Assembly (NCBI GenBank): GCA_034416335.1 | Contig: DAOULV010000018.1 | Span: forward strand, 167,602 to 231,601 | Source: MGML01 sp034416335 | GTDB taxonomy: Bacteria > Chloroflexota > Dehalococcoidia > Dehalococcoidales > UBA2162 | Direction of reading: 5' to 3' | Length of the DNA: 64,000 nucleotides | Shown here: positions 9,241 to 18,385 of the stretch, piece by piece | How the letters are laid out: the number at the start of each line of letters is the position of its first letter | How positions within the stretch are numbered: the stretch's first letter is position 1 | Made by a program: the position numbers and the translations under genes | Notes under the pieces: generated by a model | Databases searched by the model: none | Told to the model about the DNA's origin: nothing | The model's input: only the letters and a program-made list of their open reading frames with translations

Positions 9241-9373
9241 TTATTACCAGTCCGGGAGAAGGAGAGTAAACTACACAGGTACGGGACGTATTTTTCTAAC
9301 AAATAACAATTATTAACTTACCGGAAGTCTCTTCCCGAATCGGAGTTCGTGGGCTACGTTGTGAGAGAACCAG

Positions 9374-10708
9374 CTAACCGCTGTGCCGCAAGTCCTTGAA
9401 CCTCTTTGCTTTTACATCGTATCTCGGTAATGTGCCGAAGCTGTGAAACTCCAGATTATACCCGAGGTTTGTCTTCAGCCTTAGCTGGTCGGCCAGAGTA
9501 CGGGTAACCTCTTCCTTACGGGCTTCATTCTCCGGTTTCAACTCGACTTTAAGCGTGATATCGTCAATATCGCCTTTCTTGTCGACTATTACTTCGAATT
9601 CATCGCCCAGTTCGGGAATACTCCTTACGACTTCTTCGATTGCGGTCGGTGCCAGCAGAACTCCCTTGACCTTGGTGATATCATCGGCTCTGCCGATAAC
9701 CCCTCTTTTCAGTATCCTGAAAGTGCGTCCGCAATCACACTTTTCATTACCCCACTCTATGATATCCTTGGAGTCGAAGCGGATGCACGGCTGGGCCATT
9801 CGATTCAGATTGGTGATTATCATTTTCCCCGGTTTATCGGGTTCTGTTATCAGTTCACCGGTGTTCGTATCTTCTATCTCGACGGTAAAGAGGGCTTCGT
9901 TGATATGTATACCTGACTGGCAGACGCACTCATACCCCCAGGCGCCGATTTCGGTTGCTCCGATGTGGTCGTAGACCCTGGCATTCCAGGCTTCCTCCAT
10001 TCTTCTTTTGGTGGTCGGGATACTGCCGCCGGGTTCGCCGGCAACGGTAATTTTCTCAATATTCAGGCTTGCCGGTTCTATCCCGAGTTTATTAGCGGTC
10101 TCAGCCATACCCAGGACATAGGTCGGAGTAGCAAGGAAAGAATTTACTTTTAGTTCTTTCATCTTCAGTATCCGCGCTTCGGTGTTGAGAACTCCGCCGG
10201 GGACCACCTCGCAGCCCAGTTTTTCCGCTCCGTAGTGGGCCGACCAGAAAGCAACGAACACGTTGTAACCGAACGGGAAAAACACTCTGTGGCTGCTGTC
10301 GTATCCCTGAGCGCAGAGAACATACGCCCATGATTCTGCCCATAATTCCCAGTCCTGCCAGGTATCGGCCTGATATACCGGCTGACCCGTGGTGCCGCTG
10401 GTCTGACGATAAGCCGTGACATCTTTCAGCGGAACGGAAAGAATATCACCGTAAGGGAAAGGTTCGATACCCTGAATGGACCTGAGCATCGATTTTTCAA
10501 CTTTAGGCACTTTTTGAATATCGTCGTATGTCTTTATATCACCCGGCTCAAGTCCGGATTGAGCATAAATGCCGCGATAAAATTTCGAGTTATGATAAGC
10601 CCATTCGAGTATCGACCTGAACCTGTCCAGCTGGAGTTCGCGCAGCTTTTCCACCGGCATGGTTTCGAGGACCGGATTCCAGTACTTTATTACCTCTGAA
10701 TTACTCAT
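9374..10708 (-). CDS. Phenylacetate-CoA-ligase-like adenylate-forming enzyme (PaaK family)
   Basis: 444 residues, the size of PaaK. The phosphate-binding loop is RQTSGTTGQPVY (near residue 108), the adenine motif region is YDHIGATEIG (near 239), and the hinge region includes DDITKVKGVLLAP. The C-terminal PaaK lid domain follows (NLEFHSFGTLPRYDVKAKRFKDLR, with the lysines of the catalytic end). A CDCGR motif near 325 is common in PaaK proteins. It should activate an aryl acid such as phenylacetate with ATP and CoA. It is a single-gene unit on the minus strand, facing the toxin gene at its end and diverging from a selenoprotein gene. The exact acid is not determinable. Confidence 0.85.
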   Translation of the reverse strand: MSNSEVIKYWNPVLETMPVEKLRELQLDRFRSILEWAYHNSKFYRGIYAQSGLEPGDIKTYDDIQKVPKVEKSMLRSIQGIEPFPYGDILSVPLKDVTAYRQTSGTTGQPVYQADTWQDWELWAESWAYVLCAQGYDSSHRVFFPFGYNVFVAFWSAHYGAEKLGCEVVPGGVLNTEARILKMKELKVNSFLATPTYVLGMAETANKLGIEPASLNIEKITVAGEPGGSIPTTKRRMEEAWNARVYDHIGATEIGAWGYECVCQSGIHINEALFTVEIEDTNTGELITEPDKPGKMIITNLNRMAQPCIRFDSKDIIEWGNEKCDCGRTFRILKRGVIGRADDITKVKGVLLAPTAIEEVVRSIPELGDEFEVIVDKKGDIDDITLKVELKPENEARKEEVTRTLADQLRLKTNLGYNLEFHSFGTLPRYDVKAKRFKDLRHSG

Positions 10709-10832
10709 TCGTTCTTAATATCCTGAGTAGTTTTTTTCACGTTTGACAGTTTTCCATTATGTTACTTTATCCGCTGGTTGTAAATACCTTTAAGATACAA
10801 TTAATACTATTCGGTTTTGGTTGTTATTGTAC

Positions 10833-10915
10833 TCACCCCCTGTATCCCCCTTTCACGCAATACCCTGATTAAGTAGTAATGATTAGTTTGCGTGAAAGGG
10901 GGAAGTATTTTTGAG
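10833..10915. repeat. Dispersed palindromic repeat, CCCCCTTTCACGCA family
   Basis: The arms CCCCCTTTCACGCAA and TTGCGTGAAAGGGGG flank about 30 bp. The same arms recur near 55142-55200, and a variant with different arms (CCCCCTTTCCGGCCAG/CTGGCCAGAAAGGGGG) is at 13206-13270. No coding content. Confidence 0.7.
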
Positions 10916-11175
10916 AGGGGCGGATTCCATGGCTATGTGTTCCTCGTTGTAATTGCGAGACTCGACCTTCTCCCGTTCGTCCTGAGCTTGTCGAAGGACG
11001 AACCCAACTCCGTCATTGCGAGGATCCCGAATGAACGAAGTGAATCGGGAGATGTGGCAATCTCTATAATCGAACCTGGGGATTGCTTCGTCTCGACTAC
11101 GTCGAGGACTCGCAATGACAACAAAACCAATCGAATGCAAACAGAACTTAATACCTTTCCATAAGGTAGTCAATT
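10890..11175. repeat. Left copy of a ~280-bp inverted repeat (CATTGCGAG family)
   Basis: This stretch contains several CATTGCGAG/CTCGCAATG units and the CTTCGACAAGCTCAGGACGA motif in reverse. Read on the minus strand it closely matches 50455-50735, including the agccat(g/a)gga block next to the poly-C/poly-G repeat. It fills most of the gap between the ligase and the selenoprotein gene. ORFs drawn through it are spurious. Confidence 0.75.
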
Positions 11176-11189
11176 CTGCTGTGTTTATT

Positions 11190-11219
11190 TTGACAAATCC
11201 CGGCGCAGGGGATTATGTT
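11190..11219 (+). promoter_or_regulatory. Promoter candidate for the UHGA selenoprotein gene
   Basis: TTGACA (11190-11195) and TATGTT (11214-11219) are 18 bp apart, 39 nt before the ATG. The -35 is consensus and the -10 matches four of six positions. A ribosome site AAGGAG lies at the expected distance from the start codon. Confidence 0.45.
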
Positions 11220-11257
11220 TAATTATTAAAAATATCGTTAATACAAAGGAGTAATAA

Positions 11258-13024
11258 ATGGCAGATACAGTGTACAAATGCCTGAATCCGGTCGGAATGC
11301 AGCCACCGGTAAAAACATTCCCCCTGGCGTCGCGACTGGACAATCTCGATGGCAAAACCATCCATATGAGCATCTGCGGTGAAGCGGATATCTGGGTACC
11401 CATGGAGAAAATGCTCAAGGCAAATTATCCCAACGTCAACTGGACGGTGAAGAAGAGGTATCACATCGTGCCGATGGAACTCTCGGAGGAAGAGAGAAAG
11501 ACAACGGACGCGGTGATACTGGGAGTATGCTGGTGACACGGCGCAGTTAACAGGCAGTTGCCTTACTTAGCGAGTCTCGAGAAAGAAGGGATCCCGACGG
11601 TACTCATCAATTTCGGTGAAGAGACCGGGAAAGTGGAGCACGATTCGACACTTCACGGTATCCCCCAACTACGGCACATTGTGGCTTCGAGAAACTCAGT
11701 AGGAGGTGTGACCGAAGCCGAAATACTTGTTCAACCTGTCCTCGATGCTTTAACCCGTCCACTGACTGAAGAAGAACAGGCAGGCGGATTATGGGCGCCG
11801 CACGAATCAAGAATACTCTTCGAAGGCACCCTACCGGAAGCCGAGGAGTTTTATAACCAGACGGAAGATATACCCGCTTTACTCGGCGCACCTTTCTCCA
11901 TGTACACGGACGGTCTGCCGGTTGTTATCCCCACTGAAGAACGTGTGGAAGCGATGCTGAAGGGTACCAGCCACAAACCCGATGAACTGATAACCCTGCA
12001 GCGTGACCTGGTGATGCCGGGATTCGGGGTGGTTGAATCGACGATTACCAGGAAAAAGGGAGATATTATCCGGTTCATGCCGATGTACCGCACCGCCACG
12101 GTGGAGCAGGTTGCCGTTAACGCCGTAATGGCAGGCTGCAAACCGGAACAGTTCCCGGTGGTACTGGCAATCGCAGAATCGGGCGGCGGCACCGGCGACG
12201 GTCGCGGCGCCGGAGGAGCCTTCGTTGTAAGCGGTCCTATCTATAAGGAAATTGGTATGAATGTTACCAACTTCTTATTCGGTCCCGGGAATCCGGTGAA
12301 CAAGGCACTCGGACGAGTAGGCAGTCTTATGTGGCGTAACCTTGGCGGTTATAAGGAGACCGTCAGCACCATAACCACTCTCGGCAACCCCATAGTTAAC
12401 GGCGGGTTCATTATCGCCGAATATGCCGAGGGTCTGCCGGAAGGCTGGAAAGGCCTGAACGAGGAGCTGGGTTATAAGAAGGACGAAAGTATTCTTATGC
12501 CTCACCCGGGAGGGTTGATAGGTGAATGGGGGATAGGTCAGCAAAATGCTCCCGGTGTCTACCGCTCGTTACAGCGGACGGGACACGGCGCTATAGCCAG
12601 GTTCCTCGATGTCAAAGGTATACCCGGTCCGCATAATTACCTGGAGTATCTCGTAAAAGACGCCTGGGCAACACGTGATGGCGGGTTCACCCTGGTAATG
12701 CCCCAGCAGGTAGCCCAGGACCTGTGCGACTACGGATTCAAGACCAAGGACTCTATATACGAATGGATATGGAAGAAGAGTTTCGAACCGGTAAGCAAGT
12801 TCAGGATGCGCGGTATGCAGGACTTTATAACCAACGGCGGGCTGGGAATCGAGAAGACGTCCGGTAAGCCGTGGAAAGAGCTGCCTGAAGATTACATGGT
12901 ACCGGCCGGAGGAGACAGCCCGTTCGAAAGCTACAACATCCTTCTCTGTAATATGGAGGAAACCGCTGTTGCACGGTTCGGCGGCGGTCACGGGCAGGCT
13001 TTCAGTATAGATGCCTGGCGGTAG
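11258..13024 (+). CDS. UGSC-superfamily selenoprotein with a UHGA active-site variant
   Basis: The reading frame continues through TGA at 11534-11536, giving 588 residues with Sec93 in ILGVCW-Sec-HGAVNRQLPYL. Domain 1 (about 1-150) resembles the UGSC domains at 44088 and 45784: LDGKTI near residue 30, a basic VKKRY region, and a Sec after a hydrophobic strand. Domain 2 (about 190-588) is also shared (TDGLPVVIPTEERVEAML; TATVEQVAVNAVMAG). Where the paralogues have Sec-Gly-Ser-Cys, this one has Sec-His-Gly-Ala, so the resolving cysteine is gone, while a Cys lies two residues before the Sec. A redox role is inferred; the reaction is unknown. A hairpin AGGCA-GT-TGCCT at 11552-11563 follows the TGA. 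It is monocistronic with AAGGAG before ATG. Confidence 0.85.
11552..11563 (+). promoter_or_regulatory. SECIS-like hairpin in the UHGA selenoprotein gene
   Basis: AGGCA and TGCCT pair around GT, 15 nt after the TGA at 11534-11536. Its place and size fit a minimal bacterial SECIS, but the stem is short and was assigned by eye. Confidence 0.35.
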
Positions 13025-13062
13025 GAATTAAACTGTAAAAGATTTCTACGGGATTATTAAAA

Positions 13063-13107
13063 GACCGGCAGTAATGGTTTGATAATGTAGAACTTATGCT
13101 GCCGGTC
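13063..13107 (+). terminator. Possible terminator after the UHGA selenoprotein gene
   Basis: GACCGGCAG (13063-13071) pairs with CTGCCGGTC (13099-13107) around a 27-nt loop, followed by a T-containing but not uninterrupted T tract. A long loop makes it weak as an intrinsic terminator. Confidence 0.35.
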
Positions 13108-13197
13108 CGGTCATTTCGTTTTCAGTCTGAAATTTGTGTTTATATAAGAAAGATTGCTGATTCGATTCTGTATGTATCTGGTTATTTGTACTTACCT

Positions 13198-13385
13198 TAC
13201 CCCCTGCCCCCTTTCCGGCCAGAACCATTGACGGTGACTGGGAGACTTTCCTGGCCAGAAAGGGGGAGTAAATAAGAGAGAGAGGCGAAGCCCCTCTCTC
13301 AAACTCTTTCCCCATCAAACAATCGGAATATTTCTGCTGAATACGGCAACTGTTTGAGGGGGATAAAGGGGGTGAATCAATAATC
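13198..13385. repeat. Dispersed composite repeat (poly-C/poly-G palindromes)
   Basis: Two nested palindromes: CCCCCTTTCCGGCCAG with CTGGCCAGAAAGGGGG, and AGAGAGAGGCG with CCCCTCTCTC. The last 90 bp (TTTCTGCTGAATACGGCAAC, TGTTTGAGGGGGATAAAG) are repeated in direct orientation at 50711-50806. This fills the gap between the selenoprotein gene and the CoA-transferase; I see no gene in it. Confidence 0.7.
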
Positions 13386-13416
13386 ACAATCAAGACCGTA
13401 TAGTATCATTTACTTT

Positions 13417-14634
13417 TCAGATTGCTTCTTCTTCCCTGAGCCTCCCGATATCCTCCCATGTATAGCCGAGCTCCAGCATTATCTCCTCGGTATGCTGCCC
13501 GAGCTGCGGGGCAGGTAATCTTAGACTCGGAGGCGTTTCGCTGAAATGCCAGGGGAAGCCGACCGTTTTTATCCACCCGTAGGTAGGGTGTTCATAGTCC
13601 ATAATATATTCGTTCTCTATTACCTGGGGATCGGACAGCAGATCGGATATCGTCTGGATCCGGGTGCATATTAGCTTGTGCTCCTTGAGAATGCGAATCC
13701 ATTCATCCTGAGTCCTGGAAGCAAAGATATCATCGATAATTTTTACTAGCTGCTGAGAGTTTTGTTCCTGGCTTCTTATTTCGATATCGGAGAATCTGGG
13801 ATCGTTTTCATATTCCTGGATACCGAGCGCCTTACAGAAATCAGACCAGTACCTGTCAGCCGCCAGCATAGCCAGAGCGATCCACTTATCATCGCTGCAC
13901 CTGTAATAATTCCACAGCGGATTACCCATCTTCGTCCGGTCGCGTCTTGGCATTTCCATACCCGACTGAGCTCTGCTGTTCACCGGCAGTCTTTCCAGTC
14001 CGGCAACCATGCTGCCTAAAAGCGATGTATCTACCATCTGGGCGACGCCCGTTCTCTCCCGGACCAGCAATGCCGCAAGAATTGCCTGGACGAGCAGGAT
14101 TCCCGCAGTGGTATCGGCAAATCCCGAGACAAATATCGTCGGCGGGTCATCCGGTTGCCCTGCCTGGAATGCCATTCCCGAACGGGCGATTGCAGCGAAA
14201 TCCATCGCCTGGTCTTCGCTGTCGGCTCCTTTCAGTCCCCAGGGGCTGGCGTAAGCATAAATGATATCCGGATTGTGTTTTTTTACGGTCTCATAATCGA
14301 CTCCAAGCTGCCCGGCAACGCTTTTTCTCCAGTTATTCAGCATTACATCGGCAGTCTCTACCAGTTTGTAGAAGACTTCTCTGCCGCTCTCCTTCTTCAG
14401 GTTCAGAGTCATACCGCGTTTATTACGGTTCCAGGCTTCGAAATGACTGCCGCCGGTCTGGATGCGGCTGGCGGCAGTGGCGAATATTTCGATTCCCCGC
14501 CCCATTTCACCCGTGACCGGAGGTTCCACCTTTATTACATCGGCGCCGAGGTCGCCGAGAAGCGCTCCGGCGGTTGGTCCGAGCTGGACCACTCCACAGT
14601 CGATTACTCTTATACCATCCAGAGGACCGGACAT
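13417..14634 (-). CDS. Class III (CaiB/BaiF) CoA-transferase
   Basis: 405 residues, full length for the family. It begins SGPLDGIRVIDCGVVQLGPTAGALLGDLGADVIKVE, the standard N-terminus, and has the nucleotide and CoA region RNKRGMTLNLKKESGREVF. The catalytic aspartate is in the AMDFAAIARSGMAF region (near 149). It moves CoA between acyl groups through an enzyme-anhydride intermediate, saving ATP; donor and acceptor are unknown. The ATG has an excellent ribosome site (GGGAGGTGT). It stands alone on the minus strand and diverges from the molybdopterin oxidoreductase at 14818, so shared control is possible. Closest in-window relative by eye is the enzyme at 50951 (both end in the LGYTWEDI motif). 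Confidence 0.9.
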   Translation of the reverse strand: MSGPLDGIRVIDCGVVQLGPTAGALLGDLGADVIKVEPPVTGEMGRGIEIFATAASRIQTGGSHFEAWNRNKRGMTLNLKKESGREVFYKLVETADVMLNNWRKSVAGQLGVDYETVKKHNPDIIYAYASPWGLKGADSEDQAMDFAAIARSGMAFQAGQPDDPPTIFVSGFADTTAGILLVQAILAALLVRERTGVAQMVDTSLLGSMVAGLERLPVNSRAQSGMEMPRRDRTKMGNPLWNYYRCSDDKWIALAMLAADRYWSDFCKALGIQEYENDPRFSDIEIRSQEQNSQQLVKIIDDIFASRTQDEWIRILKEHKLICTRIQTISDLLSDPQVIENEYIMDYEHPTYGWIKTVGFPWHFSETPPSLRLPAPQLGQHTEEIMLELGYTWEDIGRLREEEAI

Positions 14635-14817
14635 AAGACACCTCCCTTTCTGTAACTGTCACTCAGCAGCGTTCCGAGTATAAGATATTATTACACGCTC
14701 AATAAATCAAGTCGTGCTATCACTTTATTGTATAAATACACAGGCTTTACTTCGCTTAAAATGATTCCGTAAAATCTTTACAGGAGAACGCGAACCGCGG
14801 TAACGGGGAGATGAGAT

Positions 14818-17538
14818 TTGACTGTAAATACCGGCGGTGATATATTGTCCAACATGGATGTAATACAGAATAAGAAGCTGCTCGAGGAACGAGAAGACTA
14901 TAAAATATTTGCCAGAAATGGCAGTAATGACTACTGGGCTTACACGATTTGCGCCGGTTGTTACTGTGTATGCGGTGTCAAGGTAAGGGTAGTCGACGGT
15001 CAGCCGGTAGCGATAGAAGGAATACCGGAAAGTGATCTGGGCGGGCAGGGTGGTCTGTGCGGAAAAGGTGTTGCCACGATAATGGACTACCATGACCCGA
15101 ACCGTGTAAATTACCCGGTTAAGAGGACCAATCCCAGAAAAGGAATAGGCGAAGACCCCGGCTGGGAGAGAATCTCATGGGACGAGGCCCTTGATACGAT
15201 TGCTGATAAACTTAGAAAGATAAAAGAAACGGACCCCAGGCAGCTCGTCTGGGGTTTTACACCCAGTCCTGGTACCACCTTCAAAGCAACCGTACTTGTA
15301 TCTCCGTTTTTTGTTTCATTCGGTACGCTGAACCGTGCGGCCGGCGGCGTCGGGACCGCCTGCGGGGCAGTCGCCCATCACGTTGGTGCCCTGGTACATG
15401 CCGCCTGGGATATTCTTCCCGATTATAAATACTGCAATTATGTGCTCCGGTGCGGCGGCAATGAAGGGGTAGCTGGCGGTCGTTCCCTGGCTACTGCAAT
15501 CCGGCTGGGGGCGGAAGCCAGAGACCGCGGCATGAAAATGGTCGTACTGGACCCGGTTGGTTATATCTCCGCAAGCAAAGCAGACGAATGGATACCAATT
15601 CTTCCGGGTACCGATCTGGCGGTGTTCCTGGTAATGGCTAACCTTATCGTCAACGAGATAGGAACCTATGATGTTGAGTACATCAGGGCTAAGACGAACG
15701 GACCTTACCTGGCAGGTCCCGACAGAAAGTTTATCCGGGACGAACAAAGCGGGTATCCGTTAATCTGGGATGAACAGGACGGTAAAGCCAAGCCTTATGA
15801 CGATCCCACTCTTTCACGTCCCGCTCTCGAGGGTGAATACACCGTTAACGGAATAGAGTGCCGTCCCGCCTTCAGTATCCTTAAGGAACATCTCAAGCAG
15901 TACAAACCGGACTGGGCGGCTGAAATCAGCACGGTACCCGAAGAGACGATAAAGCGGCTGGCCAGAGAACTGGTAAAAGAAGCCAGGATAGGCAGCACTA
16001 TAGAGATAGATGGCCAACAGGTACCTTACAGGCCGGCCTGTGTGGTCGGGTACAAGGGAGTAAATACACACACCAACGGTCTTCACCAGTATGCCGCGTT
16101 AACTCTGCTCAATTCACTGCTGGGGAACCAGGATGTGTGCGGCGGTATACTCGGCTCAGGGACGGTAAGAGGATTCGGACATCCTGAAACAGGACGTCCC
16201 AGCTTTCAGCCTTACGCCGGTTATGACGGTATGCTGACGCCAGGAGTCTGGTTCTCCAAAGCCCCGTGGCCGCCGCCGGAATCGTCCGGTCCCGGTCTCT
16301 TAAACTTTACCGATGTATTCCCCCATGCGGGAAGAAATCCTTATCCTTACTGCGAAGACTGGGATGAGATATGGACAAATGCCGGAAGACCCTACGAACC
16401 CCAGGCGCTGGGACTGTACGGAGCCAATACCGTTATGAGTGCCGGAAGTCCCAAACCGGCTGAGGACTTCCTGAAGAAAGTACCGTTTATATTCTCCATA
16501 AACACGGTGCATAATGAGACAACCGAGGGATTTGCCGATATCGTACTGCCCGAATGTCACTCCCTCGAGAACCTCGACCCGAGCTCGTCGCAGGGCTACT
16601 TCTTTAATTATCCTATCGGTATGGAAAAATGGAGTTTTCACGTGGGGATGCCGGTCTGCGAACCCAAGTTCGAGAGAAGATGTACTCTCGACATCCTCTT
16701 CGACCTGGCGGACAGGGTTGGTATCAGAGAGCAATATAACACTTTCATGGAGAACTGGTTCTCCAACAAGTTAATGAAGTGGGAACAGACGGATACTCAA
16801 CCCACCAGTTTCGATATAATCAGGCCCGAGGAGAAAATCAGGAGCTATGAGTTCGTCGACCGGTCATTGAAATTCTATTTCGGAGAAGAGCGCAGCCTGG
16901 AATGGTTTATGGAAAACGGAGTGATGACCTGGGACAAGAAACCGGAGGAGTGTTACTGGAGATACCACGTGGATGCCAGGATTCCGGTCTATTATGAAAT
17001 TCACGAGCATGACCGTGAGATGGTAAAGGAAAGAGCTGAAAAAATCGGCATGCATATGCAATGGGAGCAGTATACCGCGCTGCTCAGTTATTTCCCGGCA
17101 GCGTTTTATACCGATGTCGGTCCCGATTCCGAATATAATCTGGTTGGTGTGTCCACGCGTGATGTTTTGCATACTCAGCGATTCTCAGCGGAAAACCCCT
17201 GGGTAGATGAACTGAGTCAGATAAATCCCTATACCTATAATATCGTCATGCACGAAGAAGCGGGTAAAGAGAGAGGGATTGCGGATGGAGATACCGTCTG
17301 CCTGGAGAATTTCAGGGGGGACAAAGTTACCGGGCGCCTTAAACTCTCAAGATTGATCCATAGACAGGCGGTTGCGGTTGTCGGACTTGGCGGCTGGGCA
17401 AAGGGACGCCCGGTTGCTTCGGGTAAGGGAACTAATTTCAATGAGTTATTGATAGCCGATCAGAAACACATCGACCCCCTGTGCGGCGCTTTTGAAATAT
17501 GCGTGAAAGTAAAAGCTTACAAGGTGGATTCCGAATAA
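14818..17538 (+). CDS. Molybdopterin oxidoreductase, catalytic subunit (PadB-like)
   Basis: 906 residues, DMSO-reductase superfamily. The N-terminal 4Fe-4S motif is ICAGCYCVCGVKV with a fourth cysteine in GGLCGKG (residue about 81). The bis-MGD binding regions follow (RISWDEALDTIADKL; GANTVMSAGSPKP; VHNETTEGFADIVLPECHSLE) and the C-terminal MoCo-dinucleotide domain (MHEEAGKERGIADGDTV). No twin-arginine signal is present, so the enzyme should be cytoplasmic. Start TTG at 14818 has GGGGAG 8 nt upstream; ATG at 14854 lacks a good site. The stop overlaps the ferredoxin subunit (TAATG). Size and partner resemble PadB of phenylacetyl-CoA:acceptor oxidoreductase (PadBCD), and the window holds PadEFGI-like genes, but many oxidoreductases of this family exist, so the substrate is inferred. 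Confidence 0.85.
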   Translation: MTVNTGGDILSNMDVIQNKKLLEEREDYKIFARNGSNDYWAYTICAGCYCVCGVKVRVVDGQPVAIEGIPESDLGGQGGLCGKGVATIMDYHDPNRVNYPVKRTNPRKGIGEDPGWERISWDEALDTIADKLRKIKETDPRQLVWGFTPSPGTTFKATVLVSPFFVSFGTLNRAAGGVGTACGAVAHHVGALVHAAWDILPDYKYCNYVLRCGGNEGVAGGRSLATAIRLGAEARDRGMKMVVLDPVGYISASKADEWIPILPGTDLAVFLVMANLIVNEIGTYDVEYIRAKTNGPYLAGPDRKFIRDEQSGYPLIWDEQDGKAKPYDDPTLSRPALEGEYTVNGIECRPAFSILKEHLKQYKPDWAAEISTVPEETIKRLARELVKEARIGSTIEIDGQQVPYRPACVVGYKGVNTHTNGLHQYAALTLLNSLLGNQDVCGGILGSGTVRGFGHPETGRPSFQPYAGYDGMLTPGVWFSKAPWPPPESSGPGLLNFTDVFPHAGRNPYPYCEDWDEIWTNAGRPYEPQALGLYGANTVMSAGSPKPAEDFLKKVPFIFSINTVHNETTEGFADIVLPECHSLENLDPSSSQGYFFNYPIGMEKWSFHVGMPVCEPKFERRCTLDILFDLADRVGIREQYNTFMENWFSNKLMKWEQTDTQPTSFDIIRPEEKIRSYEFVDRSLKFYFGEERSLEWFMENGVMTWDKKPEECYWRYHVDARIPVYYEIHEHDREMVKERAEKIGMHMQWEQYTALLSYFPAAFYTDVGPDSEYNLVGVSTRDVLHTQRFSAENPWVDELSQINPYTYNIVMHEEAGKERGIADGDTVCLENFRGDKVTGRLKLSRLIHRQAVAVVGLGGWAKGRPVASGKGTNFNELLIADQKHIDPLCGAFEICVKVKAYKVDSE

Positions 17539-18359
17539 TGAGATACGGTATGGTGATAAACCTTCATAAGTGCGTTGGCTGCTACAGCTGTGTGATAAAG
17601 TGCAAGCAGGAGCATTTCCTGCCCCCGGATATGACGTGGGGCAAACTGATGATATCGGAAACGGGTACTTATCCGGACGTGATGAAGCACGTTTACCCCG
17701 TGTTATGCAACCACTGCAAAGAACCTGCCTGTCTGGAGTCCTGCCCGACCGGTGCCACGCAGCAGCGTGAGGACGGAATAGTCTGGATAGACCAGGAAAA
17801 ATGCACCGGCTGTAAGAACTGCGTTGATGCCTGCCCTTACCAGATACGCACTTTCTACTCGGACAGACGTGATTACTTCCGGGGCCAGGGTCCAACTGAA
17901 TTCGAGAAACTCGCCGATAAACTGTTTCCTCTGAAGAATGATGTGGTCTTAAAGTGTGATTTCTGCATGGACAGGATCGATAAAGGTATCGAGAAGGGCC
18001 TGAAACCGGGAATCGATTGGGAAGCAACACCGGCTTGTGTCAATACCTGCCCGGCGAAAGCAAGGTACTTCGGCGACCTCGACGACCCCGAAAGTGAAGT
18101 ATCGAAATTAATCGAAGAGAAAGAAGCGGTCCAGCTGCATCCGGGATTCGGGACCGAACCTTCGGTGTATTACGTTTATTCCGGAGCTATGCCTGAAAAA
18201 GGACTTATTTCTCTGCCGTCTTTCCCCGGTTCGGCCAAGTTTTCCGTGTCCCTGTTCCTGATGTCAGCCAAACAGGTTCACCAGACTGTACAGAACGGAG
18301 AAGATAACGAAGATAAGGAACCGGCGGAATCTTCCGAACAGGGTAATAAAGAAAGCTGA
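17538..18359 (+). CDS. 4Fe-4S electron-transfer subunit of the molybdopterin enzyme (PadC-like)
   Basis: 273 residues from the ATG at 17538, which overlaps the upstream stop by one base (TAATG). Four ferredoxin motifs of the DmsB/NrfC type are visible: CVGCYSCVIKCKQEH (near 13), CNHCKEPACLESCP (near 58), CTGCKNCVDACPYQ (near 91) and CDFCMDRIDKG with CVNTCPAKARYFGDL (near 145-180). It should carry four clusters and take electrons from the molybdenum subunit. No membrane anchor gene (DmsC or PadD type) follows, so the complex is either soluble or uses an anchor encoded elsewhere. The tail after about residue 250 is acidic and low-complexity (EDNEDKEPAESSEQG). Confidence 0.88.
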   Translation: MRYGMVINLHKCVGCYSCVIKCKQEHFLPPDMTWGKLMISETGTYPDVMKHVYPVLCNHCKEPACLESCPTGATQQREDGIVWIDQEKCTGCKNCVDACPYQIRTFYSDRRDYFRGQGPTEFEKLADKLFPLKNDVVLKCDFCMDRIDKGIEKGLKPGIDWEATPACVNTCPAKARYFGDLDDPESEVSKLIEEKEAVQLHPGFGTEPSVYYVYSGAMPEKGLISLPSFPGSAKFSVSLFLMSAKQVHQTVQNGEDNEDKEPAESSEQGNKES

Positions 18360-18385
18360 CTTTATTCCAACCGGTAGTCTTCTAA

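Noticed and set aside
10933..11130. ORF of 65 codons on the minus strand and a similar peptide from 50480 on the plus strand
   Set aside because: Both read through the same inverted repeat and the shared peptide is a by-product of the repeat.
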